A stretch of 64,000 nt of DNA from ZC4RG20 sp963702105 (GTDB lineage: Bacteria; Pseudomonadota; Gammaproteobacteria; Steroidobacterales; Rariloculaceae), in assembly GCA_963702105.1 (NCBI GenBank), contig OY969712.1, forward strand, positions 2,232,001-2,296,000, read 5' to 3'. Under the pieces are notes generated by a model. The model was not told the DNA's origin. It searched no databases and worked only from the letters and a program-made list of their open reading frames with translations. This document shows positions 27,121 to 37,100 of the stretch, one piece after another (the first letter of the stretch is position 1; every line of letters starts with the position of its first letter). The translations under genes were made by a program, and so were the position numbers.

Positions 27121-29136
27121 ATGACCCAGATACCATCCGCCCCGCGAGCCGCTGCCCTCCTGCTCCCGGCAGCCCTCGCGTTCGGCCTCGCTGCCCGCGC
27201 GAGTGCCGCGCCCGATACCGGGACGACGCGCCCCACGTACGACCCGGCCGAGACGTTCGCGCCGCTCACGCTGCCCGATCCCGTGAACGCCTTCCGCAGC
27301 GGCGACGGCGCCCCGGGCCCGGACTATTGGCAGAACCGCGCCGATTACACGATCCATGCGACGCTCGACGCCGAGACGAAGACGCTGACGGCCGATGAGG
27401 TCATTACGTACACGAACAACAGTCCGAACGCGCTGCCGGCGCTGTGGCTGCAGCTCGATCAAAACACCTATCGGCGCGACGCGCGCTCGCGCTACGCCTC
27501 GGGCCGCCGCGCGGGCGGGTTCACCGCAGGCTATGTCTTCAGCGGCGTCGCGGTCGAGCACGACGGCCAGACGCACCGGGCGGATTACCTCGTGGACGAC
27601 ACCCGCATGCAGATCCGTCTCGCGCAGCCGCTCGCGCCGCACGGCGGGCGGCTGGAGATCCACATTCGCTACAGCTACACGATCCCCGGGAGGTTCGGCG
27701 GCCGCACGGCCTGGGCCGCGACGCCCGACGGAGAGATCTACGACATCGCCGAGTGGTACCCGCGCATGGCCGTGTACGACGACCTGCGCGGCTGGGACAC
27801 GCTGCCCTACCTCGGCTCGGAGTTCTATCTCGAATACGGCAACTTCGATTACTACGTGACGGTGCCGCGGGAGATGCTCGTAGCCGGCTCGGGCACACTC
27901 GAGAATCCCGACGAGGTTCTGACCGCGGCCGAGCGCGAGCGTCTCGCGCGCGCACGCGACAGCGACTCGACGGTCATGATCCGCCCCGCCGATGAAGTCG
28001 GCGATCCGGCTTCGCGGCCCGCAGGCGAAGGGCCGCTGACCTGGCACTTCCGCATGGACAATGCGCGCGACGTCGCCTTCAGCGCCTCGAGCGCCTTCGT
28101 CTGGGACGCGGCGGCGATCCGCGTGCCGGACGGGCCGTCCGCGCTCGCGATGTCGTTCTATCCGAGGTCGAGTGCGGGTACCGCGCGTTGGGGCCGTTCG
28201 ACGGAATTCCTCAAGGACGCAGTCGAGCAGTATTCCAAACGCTGGCTGCCGTTCCCGTATCCCGCCGCGGTCAACGTGGCCGGGCCCGTCGGCGGCATGG
28301 AGTACCCCGGCATCGTCTTCGACGGGGCGGGCCTCGAGGCGAAGAATCTCTTCTGGCTCACGGCCCACGAGATCGGCCACACATGGTTCCCGATGATCGT
28401 CGGCGCGAACGAGCGCCGCAACGCCTGGATGGACGAAGGCTTCAATACGTTCATCGACGTCTACGAGTCGCAGGATTTCGAGGACGGCCAGTTCGGGCCC
28501 AAGCACGACCAGGAGTACGCGCCGGGGGGCGGTAACCCGGTCGAGGAGATCGTGCCTCTGCTCGAGGACCCGGAGACGCCCGTCATCATGAGCCGCCCCG
28601 ACGCGATCCCGCTCAAGTACGGCCATCCCGTGAGCTACTTCAAGGCGGCCCTCGGCCTCGTGCTGCTGCGCGAGCAGATCGTGGGGCCCGAGCGTTTCGA
28701 TTGGGCGTTCCGCAAGTTCATCCGGGACTGGGCCTACAAGCACCCTTCGCCGTCCGACTTCTTCCGCACCATGGACAGCGCGGCCGGAGAGGATCTCGCG
28801 TGGTTCTGGCGCGGCTGGTTTATGCACAACTGGACGCTCGATATCGCGGCCCGCAAGGTGGACTACCCGGACGGCGATCCCGCGAAGGGCGCGAACGTCA
28901 CGATCGAGAACCTGGATCGGCTCGTCATGCCCTGCATCGTCCAGGTGGACTTCGCCGACGGGAGCCGGCGGCGGGTCCGCGTTCCCGCGGACGCGTGGAT
29001 CCAGAAGGCCGCCGTGACGCTGAATCTCGACACGCACGCGCCCGTGACCGCCGTGACCGTCGATCCCGACCATGTGATTCCGGACCGCAACCGCGCGAAC
29101 GACGTGCTGCGCGTAGCGCCGGCGCCTTCGGGCTGA
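27121..29136 (+). CDS. M1 family metallopeptidase (exported)
   Basis: About 671 residues. A signal peptide (MTQIPSAPRAAALLLPAALAFGLAARASA) is followed by the N-terminal beta domain and a gluzincin catalytic domain. Zinc site: HEIGHTW (His416, Glu417, His420), with the third ligand Glu439 in MDEGFNTF at the standard 18-residue spacing. The upstream GGMEYPGIV is the M1 equivalent of the GAMEN exopeptidase loop. Likely a periplasmic aminopeptidase. ATG 27121 is chosen because it starts the signal peptide; the frame is open upstream through the minisatellite, but that extension would bury the signal. Confidence 0.9.
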   Translation: MTQIPSAPRAAALLLPAALAFGLAARASAAPDTGTTRPTYDPAETFAPLTLPDPVNAFRSGDGAPGPDYWQNRADYTIHATLDAETKTLTADEVITYTNNSPNALPALWLQLDQNTYRRDARSRYASGRRAGGFTAGYVFSGVAVEHDGQTHRADYLVDDTRMQIRLAQPLAPHGGRLEIHIRYSYTIPGRFGGRTAWAATPDGEIYDIAEWYPRMAVYDDLRGWDTLPYLGSEFYLEYGNFDYYVTVPREMLVAGSGTLENPDEVLTAAERERLARARDSDSTVMIRPADEVGDPASRPAGEGPLTWHFRMDNARDVAFSASSAFVWDAAAIRVPDGPSALAMSFYPRSSAGTARWGRSTEFLKDAVEQYSKRWLPFPYPAAVNVAGPVGGMEYPGIVFDGAGLEAKNLFWLTAHEIGHTWFPMIVGANERRNAWMDEGFNTFIDVYESQDFEDGQFGPKHDQEYAPGGGNPVEEIVPLLEDPETPVIMSRPDAIPLKYGHPVSYFKAALGLVLLREQIVGPERFDWAFRKFIRDWAYKHPSPSDFFRTMDSAAGEDLAWFWRGWFMHNWTLDIAARKVDYPDGDPAKGANVTIENLDRLVMPCIVQVDFADGSRRRVRVPADAWIQKAAVTLNLDTHAPVTAVTVDPDHVIPDRNRANDVLRVAPAPSG

Positions 29137-29182
29137 GATACTCGCCCTCCCATTCGTGCTTGCCCCGGGCAGAAGGATCGGC

Positions 29183-30094
29183 GTGGCCGAGATCGAGGCG
29201 CGCTCGCTCGTCAAACGCTTCGGCGCTCAGACGGCCGTGGACGGCGTGAGTTTCGATGTCGCGCGCGGCGCCACCTTCGGCCTGCTCGGCCCGAACGGCG
29301 CGGGCAAGACGAGCCTCATGCGCATGATGGCTGGACTCACGCCGATTACGGCGGGGACGCTGCGCATCGCGGGACTCGACGTGGCGCGCGAATCGCGTAC
29401 GGTTCGCGCCCTGCTCGGCGTCGTGACTCAGAGCGACGGGCTCGACCGCGACCTCTCCGTGCGGCAGAACCTAGAGGCCTTCGGTTACCTCGCGGGACTC
29501 TCGCGCGCCGAGGCCCGCACGCGCACGGCCGAAGTCCTCGAGTTTTTCGGGCTCGGCGGCCGCGGCCGCGACGGCGTGGACGAGCTCTCGGGCGGCCTCA
29601 AGCGCCGGCTCGCGATCGCGCGGGCGCTCGTCACGCGGCCGCGTGTCATCATTCTCGACGAGCCCTCGACCGGGCTCGATCCCGACAGCCGCATGCGCGT
29701 TTGGAGCGAGCTCGCCGAGCTCAAGCGCTCGGGCGTGACGCTCGTGATGTCCACGCACTACATGGACGAGGCCGAAACGCTCTGCGACCGCATCGCCATG
29801 CTGCACGCGGGCCGCATTCTCGACGAGGGCACGCCGCCCGAGCTCGTGGCGCGCCACTCGGGCGGCGGCACCGTGGACATCCGGCTCGAAGGGGCGCCGC
29901 CCGAGGCCGTGCGGCGTGCGCTCGCTTCGGCGGGGCTCGCGTTTCGCGAGGTCGGCGCGCTGTTCCGGGTTTCGAGCGCGGCAGGCGGGCCGCCGGAGCC
30001 GCCGGCCATCGAGGGCGTACGCGTCACGGCGCGCGCCGCAAACCTCGAGGACGCGTTCCTCAAGCTCGCCGGCCGCGTGCTCGGAGAGGAGTGA
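29183..30094 (+). CDS. ABC-2 type exporter, ATP-binding subunit (NodI-like)
   Basis: About 303 residues. Walker A GPNGAGKTSL, Q-loop VVTQSDGL, signature ELSGGLKRRLAIARAL, Walker B VIILDEPSTGLDP, H-loop STHYMDEAE. The C-terminal extension is typical of NodI/CcmA/drug-resistance ATPases. I chose GTG at 29183, which has an AGAAGGA site; an in-frame GTG at 29156 is an alternative. Its stop overlaps the start of the permease gene (TGATG), so the two form one exporter. The substrate is unknown; the NodIJ resemblance does not imply Nod factors. Confidence 0.92.
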   Translation: MAEIEARSLVKRFGAQTAVDGVSFDVARGATFGLLGPNGAGKTSLMRMMAGLTPITAGTLRIAGLDVARESRTVRALLGVVTQSDGLDRDLSVRQNLEAFGYLAGLSRAEARTRTAEVLEFFGLGGRGRDGVDELSGGLKRRLAIARALVTRPRVIILDEPSTGLDPDSRMRVWSELAELKRSGVTLVMSTHYMDEAETLCDRIAMLHAGRILDEGTPPELVARHSGGGTVDIRLEGAPPEAVRRALASAGLAFREVGALFRVSSAAGGPPEPPAIEGVRVTARAANLEDAFLKLAGRVLGEE

Positions 30095-30897
30095 TGGCGG
30101 CCGCTGCGGAAGCGGCACCCGCGGCGCCGGCGCGCGCCTTTCGATGGCGCTCCGTGGCCGCAATCTGGTCGCGGCACATGCTCGCGCTCGGGCGCATCTG
30201 GCACGTCGCGATCACGTGGTTCTTCGTCGAGCCCGTCGTCGCACTGCTGGCCGTCGCGGTCGGCATCGGCCAGCTCGTCGGCGGCGTTCCTGGCTGGGGC
30301 AGCTACGCGGCCTTCGTCGCACCGGGTCTCGTCGCGGGCACGGCCATGTTCCATGCCATCTTCGAATGCGCCTGGAGCGTGTTCTCGCGCATCCAGGACA
30401 GCTACTACGAGACGGTTCTGACGGCGCCCGTCACCATCTGGGAGATCACGGCGGCGGAGCTCTGCTTCGCGGTCACGCGCGCCGCGATCTCGACGCTCGC
30501 CGTCGCGGGTTTCGCGGCCGCCCTCGGGTGGATACCGGCCGCATCGCTGCCGGGCCAGCTGCTCGTCGCCGTCGGCGTCGGTGCCGTGTTCGGCGGCATC
30601 GGTTTGCTGTTCGCGGCGCTCTCGCCGAGCGTGCACGTGCTGTCGCTCGTGTTCACGACGGTCGCGACGCCGCTCTTCTTCTTCAGCGGCGCCTTCTTTC
30701 CGATCGCCGTGCTGCCGCACTGGGCACAGCCGTTGGCCTGGGCCGCGCCCCTGGCCCCGCTCGTCGCGATCTCGCGCAGTCTCGCGGCCGGGCGCTTCGG
30801 CGTCACCGAGGCGCTGTGCGTCGCCTACACGCTCGCGCTCGCGGGCGTGCTGTACCCGTTGGCGGCCATTTTGCTGAGGCGGCGCCTGCTCTCGTAG
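30094..30897 (+). CDS. ABC-2 type exporter, permease subunit (NodJ-like)
   Basis: A 267-residue inner-membrane protein with about six transmembrane segments (for example WHVAITWFFVEPVVALLAVAVG, VLSLVFTTVATPLFFFSGAFF). The family motif FFFSGAFFPI...LPHWAQPLAWAAPLAPLV near the C terminus is the ABC-2 membrane signature. It starts at the ATG overlapping the ATPase stop. It is convergent with the DUF6152 gene at 30989, with a short degenerate repeat array between. Confidence 0.92.
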   Translation: MAAAAEAAPAAPARAFRWRSVAAIWSRHMLALGRIWHVAITWFFVEPVVALLAVAVGIGQLVGGVPGWGSYAAFVAPGLVAGTAMFHAIFECAWSVFSRIQDSYYETVLTAPVTIWEITAAELCFAVTRAAISTLAVAGFAAALGWIPAASLPGQLLVAVGVGAVFGGIGLLFAALSPSVHVLSLVFTTVATPLFFFSGAFFPIAVLPHWAQPLAWAAPLAPLVAISRSLAAGRFGVTEALCVAYTLALAGVLYPLAAILLRRRLLS

Positions 30898-30909
30898 GAG
30901 CCGCGCCGT

Positions 30910-31000
30910 TTCGCGGCAGAAGCGCGCTGTCTCCAGGCAGAACGCGCTAATTCGCGGCAGAACGTAGCTAGTTCGTCGCAGAATTCCGCTACTTCGCGGC
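30910..31000. repeat. degenerate ~21-bp tandem repeat array
   Basis: Four imperfect units starting ttcgcggcagaa (30910, 30930, 30951, 30972) plus a partial fifth. The last unit runs over the stop codon and final codons of the DUF6152 gene on the minus strand, so that gene's 3' end is part of the array. Confidence 0.6.
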
Positions 31001-31402
31001 GTCCGGGCCGACCTTGTTCGAGGAGCCGAGGAAGAGCTTGGTGCCGTCGGGCAGCGTGAGGCTGCTGCCGTTCGCCCGGTACGAGCCATCCCGGGCCTGC
31101 CAACCGCGCACGACGATCTCGGTGCCGGGCGGCAGCGACGCCTTCGTGAAGCCGCGGCGGATCAGGCCGTTCGGGGGCCCGCACTCGATCATCCATTCGT
31201 TGGTCTGGCCGGTCTTGTCGTCCATGACCGCAAGGTGGATCCACGAATGCGGATTGATCCACTCCATCCTCACGACCTTACCGTGCAGGTCGACCGGCTT
31301 GTTCACGTCGAACTCGGCCGCGAACGAGTGGTGCGCCGGGGCGGCCTGCGTGCAGATCAGTGCGGCGAGGCCCAGGGCCGCCGTCGTCGTCTTCAGGTTC
31401 AT
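30989..31402 (-). CDS. DUF6152 family exported protein (copy 1)
   Basis: 137 residues: signal peptide (MNLKTTTAALGLAALICTQAAPA), then the family hallmark HHSFAAEFDVNKPVDLHGKV, VRMEWINPHSWIHL and GTEIVVRGWQARDGS, predicted as a small beta-rich (OB-like) periplasmic domain. Function unknown. It is last in an apparent minus-strand operon that starts with the TonB-dependent receptor at 37511. It is the most diverged of the four copies in this window (IHLAVMDDKTGQTNEWMIE instead of the NPHARFY type). Confidence 0.85.
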   Translation of the reverse strand: MNLKTTTAALGLAALICTQAAPAHHSFAAEFDVNKPVDLHGKVVRMEWINPHSWIHLAVMDDKTGQTNEWMIECGPPNGLIRRGFTKASLPPGTEIVVRGWQARDGSYRANGSSLTLPDGTKLFLGSSNKVGPDAAK

Positions 31403-31434
31403 GTGCTCGTTTCCCAGATTCGGTATGGATGCGG

Positions 31435-32571
31435 TTACTTGCCGGCGGCGGCCGGCGTGCCGGCCTGCCCGCCTGCATCGGCCGGTGCCGCGGTCTTTTC
31501 GGCCGCCGCTTCCTTGGCCTCCATGCTGCGCGCGGCGCTTAGCCGGTTGCGCATCGAGTAGTTGCCTTCGTGGCAAGCGTATTCGTAGACCTCGTAGCCG
31601 GGCGCCTGACGAAGGGGCAGCGTCGCCGTCCACGGCTTCGTGTACGTGTTCGGATCGTTGACGGTCACGGAGTACTCGATCGTATCGGGTGCGATCCGCG
31701 TAAAACGCTCCGTGAGCATGAGGTCGTCGGTATAAGGTGTGTTGCCTTGCACGGAAATCAGCCCGCCCTTGAAGTTTTTCGTCTCCACGACGAGCGTGTT
31801 GCCCTCCCAGTGACCGCGCGATTCGCCCATGTAGCTGCGCACATGGCTGCGCGGGCGGTCGTCGAGCGGAATGAGCCGCGTCTCGTGCACCATCTCGTAG
31901 CGGATTGCGACCATGTGCGGCGTCTGCACGAACTGCGACCCGTTGCCGTAAATGGCCGGGAAGAACCCGGCCGTGACGCCGCGCGTAATGCAGCGATCGT
32001 ACAACGTCATGTCGAGATAGGACTGCGGATCGTGGCCCGTATAGTCGCCCGGCGTATGGCGGTCGCGCGCCGCCGGCACGAGCGGCGGAATGTGGCCGTC
32101 CGGCGGATCGGAGACGAGCGAGGTCAGACGCGAAGCCTCCCGCGCGTATTCGATGAAATTCGGCGGCACGGCCTCGGCTTCGACCTTTCCCAGGGCCTTG
32201 ACGCGCTTCCAGAAGCCTTCGTCCGGGCGTTTGCCCGTATCGATCGCGCTCTCCTGGCGCTCGACGCTGGCCTCGCGTGCGGCGACCTCCGCGTCCGTGA
32301 GGAAGCGGCGCGTGCCGAACTCCTTGGGCCGCTCGAACGGCACGCCCTGCAGGTCGTCCGTCGTGTATGTGCCCTGCAGATCGGGGTCGCCCCAAGGGGT
32401 CTTGGGCGGCGTCCAGTCGGCCAGCACCGGGGCGGAAGCCGCCGCAGCGGCCGGCGCCGCGGACCCGGTTTCTTCCGGCGCCTGGGCGGGCTCGCCGGAT
32501 TGCGCGGCGAGTCTGCCGGCGGCCAAGGCCGCGAGCCCGAGCACGAAGACCTTCGAAGTTCGAATGCGCAC
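31435..32571 (-). CDS. exported 'GHWEGDTLVV'-family protein A
   Basis: About 378 residues. A signal-like N terminus (VRIRTSKVFVLGLAALAAGRLAAQ) is followed by an Ala/Pro linker, TPWGDPDLQGTY, a middle region, then the family signature RGHWEGNTLVVETKNFKGG, LTERFTRIAPDTIEYSV and NDPNTYTKPWT, and a tail EYACHEGN. The tail after that is Ala/Lys-rich. I recognise the family by eye from its three siblings here, but no function is known to me. GTG 32571 is preferred to ATG 32586 because AAGGAG lies 6 bases upstream of the GTG. It lies between sibling B and DUF6152 copy 1. Confidence 0.8.
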   Translation of the reverse strand: MRIRTSKVFVLGLAALAAGRLAAQSGEPAQAPEETGSAAPAAAAASAPVLADWTPPKTPWGDPDLQGTYTTDDLQGVPFERPKEFGTRRFLTDAEVAAREASVERQESAIDTGKRPDEGFWKRVKALGKVEAEAVPPNFIEYAREASRLTSLVSDPPDGHIPPLVPAARDRHTPGDYTGHDPQSYLDMTLYDRCITRGVTAGFFPAIYGNGSQFVQTPHMVAIRYEMVHETRLIPLDDRPRSHVRSYMGESRGHWEGNTLVVETKNFKGGLISVQGNTPYTDDLMLTERFTRIAPDTIEYSVTVNDPNTYTKPWTATLPLRQAPGYEVYEYACHEGNYSMRNRLSAARSMEAKEAAAEKTAAPADAGGQAGTPAAAGK

Positions 32572-32652
32572 GCCCGTCTCCTTCATGACTGTGCAAGCAT
32601 CGTCGATGACTGTGCGACCATTGTCCGCCGCGCCTCAGCGCGCCTGAGCGCC

Positions 32653-33480
32653 TCAGGGTCGGGCCGGCGGCGGGGCCGGCTTGGTCTGCGGCGGTGCGTT
32701 CGGGCCGCTCAGATCGCTGTAGAGCATGCGCTCGGCATACTCCACGCACTTGTACTCGGGCAGCGTTCCGCCCGCTTCGATGTCACGGTACAACGTGAGC
32801 TTGATCTTCCACGGCCGCGTGAACACTTTCGGGTCCTCGACGGTCGCTTCGTAGTCGATCTGATTCCGGCCGACCATCGTGTAGCGCTCGACGACGTGAA
32901 GCTCGTCGCTGTGGTAGTTGCCGCTGCGGTCCAACCAGGACTGATCGTTGAACCCGCGGTTGTCCACGACGAAGGTATCGCCGTCCCAGCTACCGTTCGC
33001 GGTGCCCATCCACGTATCCACGGCCGGTTCCTTGAACGTGCCCATGTAGATGTTCCGGTTCGCGCTGCCGAACTCGTACGCCATGAGCACGCGATCGGTG
33101 CCCTGAACGATGGCGAACGGATAAGGCAGGTACGTCGCGCGCGGGATACCGGGCATGTAGCACTTGGCCTCCGGATCTGCATGCCAGCGGTCGGCACGGT
33201 TCCGATCCCTTTGCGCCAGCGCTTCGGGCTTGTACGGAATGGCTCCGCCTTCGACGACGCCGCGCCCGGGCGGGATGGCGTTGAACGTGCCGATTTCCCA
33301 GTAAGGACCGGCCGAGGGGCCGTGGTCCTCGAGATTCCAGTCCGCCGTGCTCGTGGTCTTCCAGATGCCCGTGAGATCCGGGTGGCCGTCGTAGGCTCGC
33401 GGGATTTGGGCCGACGCGGACGCGGCGCCCGCGAGGCCGGACCATAGGGCGAACGGAACCAGCCCGAACCTTATTCTCAT
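32653..33480 (-). CDS. exported 'GHWEGDTLVV'-family protein B
   Basis: About 275 residues. Signal peptide (MRIRFGLVPFALWSGLAGAASASA), then YDGHPDLTGIWKT, a middle region with CYMPGIPRATYLPYPF, and a diverged signature NGSWDGDTFVVDNRGFNDQSW, VVERYTMVGRNQIDYEATVEDP and FTRPWKIKL, ending with EYKCVEYAERM and a Pro-rich tail. It is the most diverged of the four relatives: SWDGDTF replaces HWEGDTL. ATG 33480 starts the signal peptide. It is followed by protein A after about 80 bp. Confidence 0.8.
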   Translation of the reverse strand: MRIRFGLVPFALWSGLAGAASASAQIPRAYDGHPDLTGIWKTTSTADWNLEDHGPSAGPYWEIGTFNAIPPGRGVVEGGAIPYKPEALAQRDRNRADRWHADPEAKCYMPGIPRATYLPYPFAIVQGTDRVLMAYEFGSANRNIYMGTFKEPAVDTWMGTANGSWDGDTFVVDNRGFNDQSWLDRSGNYHSDELHVVERYTMVGRNQIDYEATVEDPKVFTRPWKIKLTLYRDIEAGGTLPEYKCVEYAERMLYSDLSGPNAPPQTKPAPPPARP

Positions 33481-33557
33481 GCTTCCCACTTCAAATGCTC
33501 GAATGACATGTTCGAATCAAATACTCGAATTGCGCTCGCGAGCTTGCCGGACCGAAC

Positions 33558-33965
33558 TTACTGCGAGCCGCCATTGGATGCCGCACCGGCGAATATCTTG
33601 CGCCCGTCGGCGAGTATCACGTCCGCGGCGCTCGCGACGTGGTCCGATTTCTTGGCGAGAAAGCCCTTTACGGTAATGGTATCGCCGGCTTTCAGCGCAT
33701 GGCGGGTCCAGCCGCGCCGCATGAGTATGTTTGGGCTCGCGAGCTCGAAGTTCCAATTGACCTTGTTGCCATCCTTGTCCTTCACGTCCAGGTAGAACCG
33801 CGCGTGCGGGTTCATCCACTCGACCTTCGTGACTTCGCCCGTCACCTCTATGGGCTTGCTGCGATCGAATTCCGCGGCGAACGAATGGTGCGCGATGACG
33901 GGCCCCGCGGGCAGCGTGCATATCAGGCAAGCCGCCGCAACCGCGGCCCGGAATCGGTCCCTCAT
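33558..33965 (-). CDS. DUF6152 family exported protein (copy 2)
   Basis: 135 residues: signal peptide (MRDRFRAAVAAACLICTLPAGPVIA), then HHSFAAEFDRSKPIEVTG, VTKVEWMNPHARFYLDV, NWNFELASPNILMRRGWTR and GDTITVKGFLAK. Close to copy 3 at 41.0 kb. It sits second in the operon behind the TonB-dependent receptor. The 5' leader (about 33970-34015) contains a short hexamer repeat. Function unknown. Confidence 0.87.
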   Translation of the reverse strand: MRDRFRAAVAAACLICTLPAGPVIAHHSFAAEFDRSKPIEVTGEVTKVEWMNPHARFYLDVKDKDGNKVNWNFELASPNILMRRGWTRHALKAGDTITVKGFLAKKSDHVASAADVILADGRKIFAGAASNGGSQ

Positions 33966-34133
33966 GTCCTCATCCTCATGTCCTCGTTCTCGTTCTCGTT
34001 CTCATTCCCATTGGCGTTTCCGATACGCGGCCGCAATGAACATCTTTTGAGGCCGGTGGCCGCGGCGGGCGGCGGCGGCGGGTAACGCCCGCCGCCGCGC
34101 CCGACTCGTCGATGGAACCGGAACCGACGACAA
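33966..34133. other. intergenic region between the TonB receptor and DUF6152 copy 2
   Basis: Just upstream of DUF6152 copy 2 lies a pyrimidine-rich stretch with tandem cgttct hexamers (about 33982-34005). Further right is a GC-rich inverted sequence (about 34066-34101; gcggcggcggg against cccgccgccgc) that could be an attenuator or partial terminator after the receptor gene. No gene here. Confidence 0.4.
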
Positions 34134-37100
34134 TTAGAAGTTGGCGTTGATTCCGACGTAGAACTGCCTGCCCAGAATGTCGTAGAAACCGGCCTCCGTC
34201 GTGCCCGAGCCGGTGCTCGGATTGTTGTCGGCCGCAGTCCGGCCGCCCGTCCAGACCGGCGCCGTATCGAACAGATTCTGGATGCCGAAGCGCACGGTTG
34301 CGCGCCTCGTCGCGTTCCACGAGCCCGAGAGGTCGAACACGTCGTAGGACTCCATGGCACCCGTCTGCGTGGACAACGGCGTGACCGCCTGCGTCGCATC
34401 GATGGCGCTCGGCAGATGCCGCCAACGCAGCCCGAGATTCCACATGCTGCGACCATAGCTCACGGTCGTGAACGTGCGGTAATCGTAAGCGCCGTTGTTC
34501 AGCGATGTCCCCGCGTCCGGACCGAGGCTGCCCTTCCAGTCGATGACGGGCGAGCCCGGCGTGGCCTGCGTCTCTTCCCGGAGCAAATCCGTGATCATGA
34601 AGTTGACCCCGAAGTTGCCGCCGGCGAGATTCGTCTGCCAGTTCGCCGTGACGTCGACGCCCGCCACCTTCGCGAAGGCCGCGTTGATGTACGACACCGT
34701 GGTCGGCGCCGCGCCGCCGCTCGACGGGTTGCGGAAGATCCGCAGGCACGCCGGGTTGTTCGGATCGGCCGTCGGATTCGACTCCGCGCTCAGGCACGCC
34801 TGGTACACGACTTCGGCCGGCTCGACCGAGATCATGTCCTTGAGGTCGATGGTGTAGTAGTCCACCGTCACGTTGAGCCCGTCGAGCTTCTCGTGTCCGG
34901 AGTTCGGGCTCCAGACGAAGCCGGCCGTCAGCGTGTCGGCGGTCTCGGGGTTCACCTTGGGATTACCGGTCGCGTTCACGAACGGAGTCCAGAAGAACCC
35001 GTTAGGCTGCAGCGTGCTCGGGTCGTAGAACTGAGCTGCGCCGGCGGGCCCCATACGCGCCGAGCACAAGGCGATCGCCTGCTGGTAGTTCGGGTTCACG
35101 TTCTTGTTGGCGCCGTAGACCGCGTTGCTGTTCAGGCCGCAGGGGTCGCCCGTGCCCGAGACATACCAGCTCTGCGTATTGGCCTGGAACAGCTCGGCGA
35201 TGTTCGGTGCGCGCGTCGCGAGCTGTTTGCCGCCCCGGAAGCGCAGGGTCGGCGTGATGCCCCAGTCGATGAGCGCCTTCCAGGTGTCGACGCCGCCCTG
35301 CAGCTTGTAGTCCGAGTAGCGATAGCCTAGCTCGAGATTCATGTGCCGCGCGGCGGGCTTGTCCTTGATCAACGGCACGAGCAACTCGCCGTACATCTCC
35401 TTGACCGAGGTCTCGCCTTGCGTGTTGTCGGCCGGGAAGCCCTCGGGATTGTCGAGATACGACTCCTCCGTCTGCAGCGGGTCGAAGATGTAGTAGTACG
35501 AATTCGTCCGCGAATGGACGCCCGCGGAGAACCGAGCCTCGCCGGCCGGCATGTTCACGAGATGGCCCTGGACGTTCGCCTCGACGAACTTCTGATCCAT
35601 GAGCGACTGATGGTTCAGCGTCACGAAGACGGCCTTGAGGCAGTCCTGGCTGATCTCGGACCGATTGACGAACACGGGCATGCCGGACGTACAGGTCGCG
35701 ACGCCGCCCGAAAAACCGTTGCCCGGCACGCCGGAGTTGCCCTGGGCGTAGAAGCCGGTGCCCCAGTTCGGAAAGTTCGTCATGATGTCCCGAGTCCGTG
35801 CAAGCGAGGCGTAGCCTTCCAAGTGCAGGTCGAGCTTCGACCGGCCTCGCGACACGACGACGTCCCACGTGCCGTCGATGGCGTCGATCCTGCCCTTGAG
35901 GCCGAAGTTGAACTGCTCCGTCCGGGTCTCGCTGTAGACCGAGCGCGGCTCGGCATTCGGCACACCGAAGTTCGAGAAGTCGAGGCTGTAGTTGAAGCTC
36001 CAGTCCGCGTTCGGGTCGGGACGCGAATCGAGCAGCATCCCGAGCTCGGGAGAAACGGGCCAGGTCTGCGACATCGTGCAGCCACCCGTCGCCGGACAGT
36101 TCAGGCCGAACCTTCCGCCCGGCAGATAGTCGATGTTGGTCGAGCCGTCCGAGTTCACCGAATCCGGAATGCCCCGCGCCGGGTCGCCGTGGTAAATGTC
36201 GGTGCCGTGGTGCGCGACCATGCCCCAGCCGGCCACCGTCGGGGACTGCGTGAACAGGCGCCGCGTCTTCGAGTCCACGGCCAGCATCTGCATGTAGGCG
36301 CTGACGTGGTCCGTCAGATCGTAGGAGGCGCGCCCGAAAGCGGAAGTCCGATCGAGCGGGATGTTCGCCTCGAAGTCGATGAGGTTCTGCTGAATGCGCC
36401 CCTGCGAGTCGATCTTGCGGTACGGAAAATCTCCGGGAACGTTGACGTTGTTCCGCGCCGTGTTCAGCAGGCCATTGTACCGATAGGTGCCGTCCACGCT
36501 GCCGGGACCCGCGGGATTCGAGCCGTTGAAGGAGGCGCCGCCCGTGTAGATCGTGCCGTCGTCGTTCCAGTAGACGCTGCCGGTAACGGCGTTGGCCACA
36601 TTGCGCAGCACCGTGTTGGCCGGCGCCTGATTGAAGATCTGGTCGATGACGGCCCCGCTCGGCGGGTTGGCCCCGGAGATGCTGTAGTACGGGTCCGTGT
36701 AGATGAGCTCCGTGCCTTCGACGGTCGGGTCGCGCTGGGAGTTGTGGTAGAACGCCGTATCGTCGGCGTAGATCGGTTCGCGCCTGGCCGCCTCGAGGCC
36801 CAGCATGATGTTGCCCTTCCCGTCCGCGCTGTTAATGCCGAACAGCGCCGAGGCGCGCGTCTCTGCGCCCTGCCCGTTCTGCATGCTGCCGCTCTGGACG
36901 TCGAAGTTCACGCCCTCGAAGTTCTTCTTGAGGATGAAGTTCACGACGCCTGCGACGGCGTCCGCGCCGTAGACCGAGGAAGCGCCGCCCGTAATGACCT
37001 CGACGCGCTGCACGGCGGCGGCAGGTATCGAGTTCAGGTCCACGGCCATCGTGGCGTTGACCGGCACCGCGCGGTAGCCGTCCACCAGCACGAGGTTGCG

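Noticed and set aside
29183..30897. Nodulation (NodIJ) function for the ABC exporter
   Set aside because: Only general similarity to NodI/NodJ-type ABC-2 exporters is visible and no other nod gene is nearby.
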